A stretch of DNA of 64,000 nt. Source: Hippasteria phrygiana. Its lineage: Eukaryota > Echinodermata > Asteroidea > Valvatida > Goniasteridae. The stretch lies in the NCBI GenBank assembly GCA_037893225.1, contig JAZGUH010000005.1:372001-436000 (forward strand), given 5' to 3'. Each line of letters begins with the position of its first letter. The stretch's first letter is position 1. Below are positions 57,901-64,000 of the stretch, piece by piece. Position numbers and translations under genes: made by a program. The notes below the pieces were generated by a model. It made no database searches. It saw only the letters and a program-made list of their open reading frames with translations, and had not been told where the DNA came from.

Positions 57901-60900
57901 ACCCATCCTCACATATGTACCCATAGGGGGGGGGTACCCCTATTTTGGACTTGACTTTCCTTCTCTTATTCTCCTTTTCCCCCATTGAAATCTCAAAAGC
58001 CATAGCGTTAACCTTGTGGGGTACATCCGTTTCTAAAGACTCCCTCGTGGGGTACCATTGCCCCCATTGTTACCCTTTCTTCCCAGTACCCCGTAAGGAG
58101 ACATGTAAGAACACACATGTGTAAACACCTTCAATCGGGGACCTCCTATTGTCCTATTGTTCCCCTATTGTTCATACTTTAACTTTTTGGCAAGAACCCT
58201 CATTGGTTTTATACATGGTTTTCAAACGGGGACCTTTCTCAACCGGGGACCCTATTGTTAAAGGTCCCCCAATTGAATGCAAAAACAAACCCAGTGTGTT
58301 TAGCTTTAAAAACCCTTAACCCTGCGCAGCACTGGCGGCGTCACTTGGTGACGCCGTTTTTGTTGTTTTCCTTATAAAAAAAAAAACGCCCCCATACATT
58401 GATACTCCAGATATGCCTAGCCTGGTCCTTGCCGAAAAGCACTGTATAGTCACTTTGTGGCCTGGGTTGGAGGGCAAGCCAGGGTAAGCCATAGAAATGC
58501 ATGTCTCAGAGAAAGTCCCATAGGGTTGTGCACAAAGTTCCTTCCTGTTTGTTCATAATGGGTTTTACCACAGGCATGTAAATGATATGTCAATAGCCCA
58601 GCTCCAGATGGCCAGGCCTTTGTAGTCTGCCGACCCAGTCAAGGAGGGTCTTTTTTTATTTTTTTATTTTTTTTTTGGGGGGGGGGGGGGGGGTGGACGG
58701 TGGAGTTGATATGAAAGTTCGTTGACATGGTGGTGCACAAGGGCATGGCAAGAGGTCATGTAATTGTTGCAGGGCTTTGGAGTATATGTCAATGACCCAG
58801 CTCCAGAAATGGGGTCGAAGGTATATACGCTACAAGCACATGCTTCCCCAAAGGAAGCAGGCAGTGTCACCGCGTCAGTAGGAATTGGCAGTGCAGCGCA
58901 GGGTTAAAGGTAGCATACAACATTTGCTTTTGCTGTAATTTTTAGAAATGAATGAATGGATTTGGTATTTTATAGCAAATACTGTAACACTGACTTGTTT
59001 AAAGTTTTGTGTGCATAGATGCTGGGAAAACGGAGGGAAAAAATACGATTCTTGTATTCTGGTTCCTTGACCCAACTTCAGACAAAACTGAGCAAATTAT
59101 AGATGTCGGGGAATTATCAGGTCGGAAACTAGACTTTTTTTTCAGCGATGGTCAGCAGGGCTGTTCATTTTCGAATAGTTTAATATTCTGTACAGTTCAA
59201 AATGCATTTAAAACGGTTGGCCTAATGTTCATTTTCACTGCAACTTCACAAATTTATATCAGCCAAGTCTATGGGTTATTTTAACCTTGCGGGGCAAACA
59301 CATTCTCACAAAATTGAATATTCGTGATATTTTTCCTTATATGTGATGCCACGCCCCCTCCTCCCAATTACTCTTTCATTGCCATTGGTTGAAAGACATA
59401 TGTATTACATTTGCACTAGGGCTGGTAGGTTTGTTTGCCTTTCTTTGACCCAGGAAGGCCCAGCGGATATAAATCCCATGGGGCAACGGAGTGTAAATAA
59501 AGTGTAAATAAGTTCAGACATAAGCTTTTTTGGTTGTTTCTTCCTCAATTTTATTCCTAAAGAAAGAACAAGAAGTAACCCCAAATAATAAGTAAATAGC
59601 GAAATATTAGCATAATGAATTCTATAACTAAGTATTGAATAATTAATTTGAGCGCAAATAACCCAGGAAACGGTCATTGGGGTCTGGGAAGAATTTCTAT
59701 GCAAAGTATATTCAATTTGGAGGCAGTATGGGGCGGCAGTATGGGGCGGCAGTACGGGGCGGCAGTACGGGGCGGCAGTACGGGGCGGCAGTACGGGGCG
59801 GCAGTACGGGGCGGCAGTACGGGGCGGCAGTACGGGGCGGCAGTACGGGGCGGCAGTACGGGGCGGCAGTACGGGGCGGCAGTACGGGGCGGCAGTACGG
59901 GGCGGCAGTACGGGGCGGCAGTACATGTGTGAATAGAAACTCGCACATGCCTTGGTGAGATTTGGGAAGGTTCGTGCCCCGCAGAGTTTTAATTAAAGCT
60001 CAATTTTTATCACTACTAAAATTTTATAACAACAGGAGGAAGACAGGTGTAGTTGGCACAAATGAAGTTGCAGTGAGTATGTTTTGTCGTTTCCCATTCA
60101 TGTATTCCTATTTTTCCTCCAAATATTTTAGAACCAACTTTTGTGGGCAAACCATTTTCTTACGGGAACTACGTGTTTCTTTTCTACCGCGAATCTGCAC
60201 TGGAGTATGCCAGCCATGGAAATAAAGAGTACTCCCGCATCGCAAGGGTTTGCAAGGTACAGTCAGTGTATTCAACTTGCGTCCGGCTTTTACTGATGGG
60301 GTGCTGGGATGCCAGGACCGGCGCTGTGCAGCCAAGCGTAAATTGAGAACTGAGCCAAATCTCTCAGCAGAGACCAGATGCATGTATGCACAGCCATAGT
60401 CATGGGAAGACTTTTTTGTTACAAAGACACCGTTATCAACAACAGATCAACGGTGATAAATAGCTCTTCGCTATATTAGGATTTGCCAAATTTATGTTGA
60501 TATAATGCTGGCTGGCTGATTCATGCGTAATCTCAAGTAATATTTACACCAATGTTTTTTTGTTTTTTTTGCAACAGATGTACCCATGATGAGAAATGTT
60601 TGTAGTCGTCCCATGCCTTTCCCAGATATATTGTATGCACCATGCACGTGTGCATATTATGCGTATACATGCAGCTCGTGATGGAGGTTGTAAACGCTCT
60701 GAGCTACGTATTCGCAGTTCATTTACATGACGGGCAATAAGCCAGTCCGGTATTTTACCTGCGCACGTGCACAATGACCTTTTATCCTGAATGACGCAAA
60801 GTGAACGCAAAAGGTGGTCGCACAACGCGCACGTGTTGAATTCAATCAGAATGGGCGTTCGCGTAACATGGCGTGACATTATGTCAGCAATTTTATCCGG

Positions 60901-63900
60901 AATAACCTTTGACCTTTGAGTTACCGAACTGGCTGATACCGTGCAAACATGTACATGTAACTTGTCACATGTGACACGCATTCAAAGCAGACTTCAAGCA
61001 TCCTGTTAATGAGCATATTATCTGTTTTCATTGCAAAAATTGCAACTTACTGTAGTCCAGATAACTACAGGAAAAAAAAGATATAACTTTAATATTACAC
61101 ATTAATAATATTCGGCCAAAAAACCAAACTTGTGTTGCCCTTAAATGGGGAAAATCGGGGTAGGGTTGGTCGGTAATATTTTTATATTTTTTTTACCATC
61201 CATAAAAACAATACATGTTGTGTATTAGTCGGAGGGCAAAAAGTAAGCTGATTTAAAAGTGAGATGGCGAAATGCACCATTGTGCCCTCATAGCTGTATT
61301 TAAAGACAATGATTTTAACAAAACTTGTTCATTTTGTGCGGGAAAAGGTGAGATTTTGAACATTTCTTTAAAAATTCAAAAAAAAATGCGACCCAACTTT
61401 TGTGACGTTTAGGGTCGGTCTCGGAGGGCAACTGTTTTTCTTTCTTTTTTTTGCCTTTTCTTGCATAATTCGTTCTCGCAATTATTTTTTCTTCCCAGAA
61501 TGATACTGGTGGCACAGTAAACACGGGCAAGTTTGTAACCTTCATCAAGGCCCGTCTGAATTGCTCGCTCCCGGACATTTTGTTCCCATTTTACTATGAT
61601 GAAATACGTGAGTACGAAATTCATTTCAAAGGTCTTTCAGACAGCATTTCACTCTACAGATCATCACGACGGGGTCTACGCTCGGCCACAGATACACGGC
61701 TCGTGGTGCCTAGTGGTCAGAGGATGGTTGCTGAGAGGTCATTTTCTATATCTGTGCTCCCAGATTGTGGAATGACCTCCCATCAACCATCAGGGCCCAA
61801 TTTCATGGCTCTGGTTACCGTTAGCGAAAAATCCCCGCTTACTGTAGCAGAACATTCTGTGCTTACGGCAAGCGTATTTCACGCCGTTAGCGGGGAATTT
61901 TGGCTCCTGTGGATGCGCACATCCCGTAACTAAGGATTCTGTGCTTACAGGGTTAGCGCAGACTTTTTCCCGCTAGCGCTGTTAGCGTAAAATGGTGATC
62001 GTAAGCCCGGAAAGCTGTGGTTAGCAGAGCCATGAAAATTCAAATGTCTCCTCAAAACAGACCTGTCTACCTCAGGCTGACCCCATATATGTTTTGGTTT
62101 CTCTAGCTATTTTTCTCTGCAAGTGTAATTGTTTTGGTTTTATTTGTTTGTGTATGTACTTTTTTGTAAAGCGCATTGATCATTAGCTTGGAATTGCGCT
62201 ACATAAGCACTGTTAGTAGTAGTATTATTATTTATTAAAGGTTTACAGAAATAAGAGCGGAAAAAAATGCTATGAGATAAAAAGATTTTGTATTTTTGAG
62301 TTTACCCCTTGTGTCCGGCTGTTGTTGATCGGGTGCAGGTATACCAAGGTATTTAGTCATCACTGGCACGTCTGGTTGTCTGGTCTAATATCACCAGAGA
62401 CCTTTGCCGAAGGAACCCTGATGACTAGTGCTTCCTGACACTGATCTTGTCTACACCAGACCAGTAACTCTGACCATTGTGGCTTTACATGATCACAGTG
62501 TAACTTTACTGTTGGAAACTAGTCGTGGTGCTATATGGAACATTCTATAAATGTGGCGTCCAAAAGTGTGACTTGTTTTTGGTGTCCCTGTTACACCTGA
62601 CCTGTGTAATTTCCCATCAAGTATCAATAACATTGACTTCACACTATTTTGTACTTGTTTGGCAGGTACTTTGCTTTACCTGATCACTCTTGGAGATGGA
62701 AGGCATTGAAGAATGTGTCCTGAATTGCAAAATCTTCTACATGTCGCTATGTAACAGGGACACCAAAAATGTCACGCTTTTGGACCCAACATTTATGGAG
62801 CAAATACACCAGGCAAAGAATTCCGTAGAGATTCAGAACGAGGGAAAAAGCTATTGGCAATAGCTTTTTGTTCTACATCTAGTTATCGGTGGGAACAGGC
62901 GGAAAGCCGAGTTTCACGCTCATACACCCCTAACTGGAGGAACCAAGCCGGACTGAAAAGCCGGTGGAACATTTACCATGAAAATATCTGTAGAACAGAC
63001 TAAGAGTAGCAACAGATCTCCGGTGAGAGAGAGTGATTGTAAGGATGAGCCCAACTCTTCTCCAACCAAATTAACAATGCGCGTGTGTACTGTAAAGTGC
63101 GCAGAATATAGAATATGCATTTTGGGGATTGATTTTTGCCCATCCTTTAAGTCAAAGTCTTGGACGCTGTATGTATATGTCGTATTATACAACACCTGAA
63201 TAAATCCCCGCCATCTGATTGGTGGATCGTTGATCGCGTGCATTGAATTATTCGTACCAACGCAAGGCCGCGGCAGCACCGCAAAAATAGAAGTTCTATT
63301 CAACGGTGAATGGAACTTCCATTGCACTTTCACAACATCGGTCGCGCTCTGACCAAGCAGACGACGAGGATTTCTTCAGGTGTTGTATAAAACAAATAAT
63401 GAATGTTTCACGTTCGTGCAATGGAAAGAATAATTTCATTCGGTGACAGATGGAATGTATTGTGCTCACAAACATTCATTATTTGTTGTTTACTATATAA
63501 CCGTCAATAAACGTTTGTTTCGTCGTCTTTTTCAGAGGATGTTATCTGGAAAAATGTCCCCAGTGGCGCTCCTGAAGCATATGCAGTGTTCACGTCTCAG
63601 TCGTAAGTGCAAAATCACTCCTTCACTTTGAGCATTTTTAACCAGTTCGCGTCGGAGGAGGTGTTAACACAATCTGGCTGTTCCTTTACACGGGCACGGC
63701 TGATGGGTTAAAACGGGTGACGTCTCAACACGCTAATCCCTCATTTGTTTTGTACACACACACACAAAGTCCGAGAAGTCTGTGGAGGCGGACCGTGTGT
63801 TGAACTTGGCCGCAGTGCACGGCCTTTTCTACAATTTACGCTCCGGTGGGCGCACCCGGAGTATTGAAATATGAGGTTTCGGCCAGAAATATTGTACAAA

Positions 63901-64000
63901 TACTGTTGAAATGACTCTTGCAAAACAGTATTTGTGGCGTTTGGCTGTATATCAGAAGTTGGCTGCTATATTTTGCCTTTTTTGAAAATAGAAATTTTCA
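45835..64000 (+). CDS. SEMA-like: Semaphorin, 5' part of gene (signal peptide and most of sema domain)
   Basis: Ten coding exons join into about 355 codons and the gene continues right. The ATG at 45,835 follows CCCTCTGTCAG|G, an acceptor-like site, so a 5' UTR exon is likely upstream. A signal peptide (MRAFSLMSLATLSVVIVF) precedes the sema beta-propeller: DGDVYIGGNETLVKLS (64-79), LVCGTNAYNRRC (132-143), then SYGNYVFLFYRES and YSRIARVCKND (265-299), FIKARLNCSLP, and PFYYDEIQ. The CGTN and RVCKND blocks are diagnostic. Semaphorins are secreted or membrane ligands that bind plexins in axon guidance and cell migration. Class cannot be assigned because the C terminus is outside the window. The segment encoded by exons 5-7 is divergent, and the 3' edge of exon 7 is uncertain. 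Plexin and MET also have sema domains, but the RVCKND-FIKARLNCS spacing favours a semaphorin. Confidence 0.93.
45958..46220. mobile_element. TGTGACCYGCTCT TIR element abutting the exon 1 donor
   Basis: The left end TGTGACCCGCTCTGCACAAA and the right end TTTTTTGTAGAGCAGGTCACA are inverted repeats. The element begins five bases into intron 1, leaving GTATT from the host before it. A longer relative lies at 51,819-52,280. Confidence 0.85.
46560..46711. mobile_element. Hairpin MITE in semaphorin intron 1
   Basis: The arms begin ATATGAAGACTTCAGG and end CCTGAAGTCTTCATAT, with inner GGCTAAACGCCA and TGGCGTTTAGC also paired. Confidence 0.88.
46739..47221. mobile_element. TIR element TTAAAGGCAGTGTACATGATTGG, intact copy
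   Basis: The ends are TTAAAGGCAGTGTACATGAT and ATCGTGTACACTACATTTAA; both carry TTAA. It is the uninterrupted counterpart of 36,971-38,752. Confidence 0.88.
47222..48114. other. Rest of semaphorin intron 1
   Basis: A- and T-rich DNA with no exon signal. Frames at 47,742-48,032 are low-complexity artefacts. Confidence 0.5.
48115..48263 (+). CDS. SEMA-like: Semaphorin exon 2: first sema blade
   Basis: The acceptor TTTTTTATGCAG at 48,114 gives phase 1, matching exon 1. A second AG (48,127-48,128) would be phase 0 and does not match. It encodes SFYRIISNIDGDVYIGGNET and ends CTAAGT|GTAAGA, phase 0. Confidence 0.9.
48560..48830 (-). repeat. AGGATTTTGGAGGATTGAGG-type repeats, inverted block
   Basis: CAATCCTCCAAAATCCTC occurs repeatedly with ATTCATCCT spacers, at about 30-60-bp spacing, in intron 2. 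Confidence 0.9.
48879..48942. repeat. GGTG/GGGT tetranucleotide tract
   Basis: Repeats of GGTGGGTGGGTG interrupted by GATTGGTTGGAT. Confidence 0.92.
49200..49620 (+). repeat. AGGATTTTGGAGGATTGAGG-type repeats, direct block
   Basis: GAGGATTTTGGAGGATT recurs about seven times with GAGGTTACTAGGGGT-like spacers. It is the complement of the block at 48,560-48,830. Confidence 0.9.
50142..50216 (+). CDS. SEMA-like: Semaphorin exon 3
   Basis: The acceptor TTTTCCTCTCAG and donor GAA|GTGAGT bound 25 in-phase codons: DLVTDEPTGTIVTCAVKYST. Phase is 0 on both sides. It is open and fits between exons 2 and 4 of a sema domain, although this stretch is divergent. Confidence 0.78.
50443..50706. repeat. 24-bp tandem array, 11 units, each with a palindrome
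   Basis: Each unit contains CTTTTACCTGGGTAAAAG, whose arms CTTTTACC and GGTAAAAG are complementary. One unit has ACTTGGG instead of ACCTGGG. It lies in intron 3; open frames over it are artefacts. Confidence 0.97.
51819..52280. mobile_element. TGTGACC-type TIR element, longer copy, in semaphorin intron 3
   Basis: The left end ATATGGCCTGCTCTACAAAA and the right end TTTTTGTAGAGCCGATCACA are inverted repeats, extended by GGGTATTATGTCGCA and TGCGACATAATACCC. Confidence 0.82.
52390..52482 (+). CDS. SEMA-like: Semaphorin exon 4: CGTN motif
   Basis: The acceptor CCTCTGATTTACAG and donor AAG|GTACAG (phase 0 both sides) bound EVCWNFIRIAEK and LVCGTNAYNRRCYK. The C-x2-F-I and VCGTNAxNxxC pattern is the sema-domain signature. 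Confidence 0.95.
53390..53716 (-). pseudogene. Mariner-type transposase C-terminal fragment, minus copy
   Basis: Read on the minus strand it gives GAPPHCSNRTLEYLRQYFPG, then SPDLNP, and later homology to DTIERLKENIRREIRRIPRD. The D-G-A-x-P-H and SPDLNP blocks belong to DDE transposases of the Tc1/mariner superfamily. Only the 3' end is present and frameshifts break it. Confidence 0.82.
53717..54030 (+). pseudogene. Mariner-type transposase C-terminal fragment, plus copy
   Basis: The frame around 53,850-54,028 encodes ARVYQDNPDTIERLKENIRR, then IPRDVLERVVNNFNVRV and GAWIEHVINY-stop, the usual transposase tail. Upstream parts carry stops. It is the mirror image of the adjacent minus copy. Confidence 0.85.
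54401..54497 (+). CDS. SEMA-like: Semaphorin exon 5
   Basis: The acceptor TTCTTTATAG (phase 0) and donor ATCG|GTAAGC (phase 1) bound CPTADLACVPLTAATLEFVP and LPEENPVATMI. A cysteine and proline after the CGTN exon fit the GxxxCP region of sema domains. Confidence 0.82.
54721..55157. mobile_element. Pogo/Tigger-like MITE in semaphorin intron 5
   Basis: CAGTGGAACGCTGCTATAAC at the left pairs with GTTATAGCGGCGTTCCACTG at the right. A TA precedes the left end; the right flank is TG, so the duplication has decayed. Sub-repeats GTTCGGTATAGC occur inside. Confidence 0.87.
55312..55519. mobile_element. TTAACCCCTT MITE, copy at 55.3 kb
   Basis: Ends are TTAACCCTTTGCGTACGG and CTCAAGGGGTTAA. The interior matches 55,942-56,161 closely (GGCCGGATGACGCCATTGGC, GCACAAACACATTGTAGCGG). 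Confidence 0.9.
55942..56161. mobile_element. TTAACCCCTT MITE, copy at 55.9 kb
   Basis: Complete copy from TTAACCCTTTACGTACGG to CTCAAGGGGTTAA, set in a run of short GTCATGGAATATCCTGGAAT repeats (55,900-56,270) that continues on both sides of it. Confidence 0.92.
56515..56540. repeat. CA dinucleotide microsatellite
   Basis: About 12 uninterrupted CA units in intron 5. Confidence 0.97.
56637..56856. mobile_element. TTAACCCCTT MITE, copy at 56.6 kb
   Basis: Ends are TTAACCCCTTGCGTACGGAT and CGTACTTAAGGGGTTAA. Interior words match the other copies, with more mismatches. Confidence 0.9.
57430..57561 (+). CDS. SEMA-like: Semaphorin exon 6
   Basis: The acceptor TATATTGATAG follows a T-rich tract. 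Phase 1 forms a GAT codon with exon 5. It encodes DQDNQKVVYGGNVDDQTFEQ, then ITEKLDTVIKGLGFIK, and ends AAGA|GTAAGT, phase 1. The sequence is divergent from typical sema domains here. Confidence 0.82.
57920..58100. repeat. GGGGTACC-rich repeat, partner of 56,995-57,175
   Basis: Both copies share TTGTGGGGTAC, TTTCTAAAGAC, GTGGGGTACCATTG and CAGTACCC/GGTACCCTGTAAG in the same order. They lie on either side of exon 6. Confidence 0.8.
58316..58907. mobile_element. TTAA-flanked TIR element in semaphorin intron 6
   Basis: TTAACCCTGCGCAGCACTGG at the left and CAGTGCAGCGCAGGGTTAA at the right are inverted repeats bounded by TTAA. A poly-G run lies at about 58,677-58,694. Confidence 0.85.
59019..59120 (+). 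CDS. SEMA-like: Semaphorin exon 7 (3' boundary uncertain)
   Basis: The acceptor TTTTGTGTGCATAG gives phase 1, matching exon 6, and encodes AGKTEGKNTILVFWFLDPTS then EQIIDVGELS. The donor TCAG|GTCGGA is weak but its phase 1 matches exon 8. GATG|GTCAGC at 59,150 is another phase-1 choice, and an 11-base microexon at about 60,036 is a further possibility. Confidence 0.6.
59722..59924. repeat. 13-bp GGCAGTACGGGGC tandem array, ~15.6 copies
   Basis: The unit GGCAGTACGGGGC repeats perfectly after two initial ATGGGGC variants. It lies in intron 7. Because 13 is not a multiple of three, all frames read the same TAAPYCRPVLPPR-type artefact. Confidence 0.97.
60132..60256 (+). CDS. SEMA-like: Semaphorin exon 8: YSRIARVCK motif
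   Basis: The acceptor CCAAATATTTTAG (phase 1) and donor AAG|GTACAG (phase 0) bound PTFVGKPFSYGNYVFLFY, RESALEYASHG and EYSRIARVCK. This is the most conserved block of the sema domain. Confidence 0.96.
61499..61607 (+). CDS. SEMA-like: Semaphorin exon 9: FIKARLNCS motif
   Basis: The acceptor TTTTTTCTTCCCAG and donor ATAC|GTGAGT (phase 0 to 1) bound NDTGG, TGKFVTFIKARLNCSLPD and FPFYYDEI. Joined to exon 8 it restores the classic RVCKND. Confidence 0.96.
61652..62240 (+). mobile_element. LINE 3' end (CR1/L2-like), interrupted
   Basis: The frame before the break reads LRSATDTRLVVPSGQRMVAE, then RSFSISVLPDCGM, matching the familiar end of a non-LTR reverse transcriptase frame. After the break, AAATGTCTCCTCAAAACAGA continues it. 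The 3' tail TGTAAAGCGCATTGATCATT, ATTGCGCTACATAA and a short AGT/TTA repeat is typical of CR1/L2-type ends. Confidence 0.78.
61801..62037. mobile_element. MITE inserted in the LINE
   Basis: TTTCATGGCTCTGGTTACCG at the left and GTTAGCAGAGCCATGAAA at the right are inverted repeats. The interior has several GTTAGCG words. It splits the LINE coding frame. Confidence 0.85.
63186..63390. mobile_element. TACAACACCTGAATAAATCC MITE in semaphorin intron 9
   Basis: TATACAACACCTGAATAAAT and ATTTCTTCAGGTGTTGTATA are inverted ends. Related ends start the duplication units at 22.3 and 25.0 kb. Confidence 0.85.
63536..63602 (+). CDS. SEMA-like: Semaphorin exon 10, last exon in window
   Basis: The acceptor CGTCTTTTTCAG (phase 1) completes CAG (Gln), giving DEIQDVIWKNVPSG and AYAVFTSQS before the donor TC|GTAAGT (phase 2). 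The FYxxEIQ then x-AVFTS pattern continues the sema propeller. Confidence 0.93.
63603..64000 (+). other. SEMA-like: Semaphorin intron 10, to window edge
   Basis: Nothing coding was recognised. The next sema exon lies beyond the window. Confidence 0.6.

Noticed and set aside
59405..59958. ~170-codon proline-rich frame on the minus strand
   Set aside because: Generated by the 13-bp GC-rich array; all three frames read the same peptide.

Overview
This is animal nuclear DNA: long introns, canonical GT-AG splice sites, about 40% GC, many inverted-repeat (MITE-like) transposons, long poly-G/poly-C runs and frequent TACATGTA words. The protein families fit an invertebrate, most likely a marine deuterostome such as an amphioxus. 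That species guess is low confidence because it rests on style and gene content only. The genes had to be assembled exon by exon from splice sites, reading phase and protein motifs, because most long open frames here lie in repeats or introns.

Layout. (1) About 1-10,700, minus strand: the 5' part of a secreted, multi-domain discoidin (F5/8 type C) protein. A signal-peptide exon lies at 10,650-10,689, a cysteine-containing N-terminal exon near 5.6 kb, the first discoidin domain over three exons (4.3, 2.2 and 1.3 kb), and a second discoidin domain runs off the left edge. Intron 1 carries a 3.7-kb foldback-like element with ~340-bp terminal inverted repeats. (2) 10.7-26.4 kb: repeat-rich intergenic DNA with one orphan MADF-like exon at 18.1 kb, a perfect 15-bp tandem array, nested MITEs and a 1.4-kb duplication ending just before the next gene. 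(3) 26,683-29,365, plus strand: a complete four-exon gene for a 2'-5'-oligoadenylate synthase-like protein of 340 residues, with the nucleotidyltransferase motifs and the OAS C-terminal motif intact. (4) 29.4-45.8 kb: intergenic DNA dominated by inverted-repeat transposons, several of them nested, plus a tRNA-derived SINE. (5) 45,835 to the right edge, plus strand: the 5' ten coding exons of a semaphorin, with signal peptide and about two thirds of the sema domain, continuing beyond the window. Its introns hold several tandem arrays, a mariner-type transposase fragment duplicated as an inverted repeat, and a LINE 3' end interrupted by a MITE.

The three host genes show no operon-like link. One probable dsRNA sensor (OAS) sits between two genes for secreted or cell-surface proteins (discoidin-domain protein and semaphorin). 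The most informative non-genic signals are transposon insertions for which an unoccupied paralogous copy is also present in the window, so the insertion and sometimes its target duplication can be read directly. Another is a possible second, truncated product of the discoidin gene, made by reading through the exon-2 donor to a stop followed at once by a polyadenylation signal.
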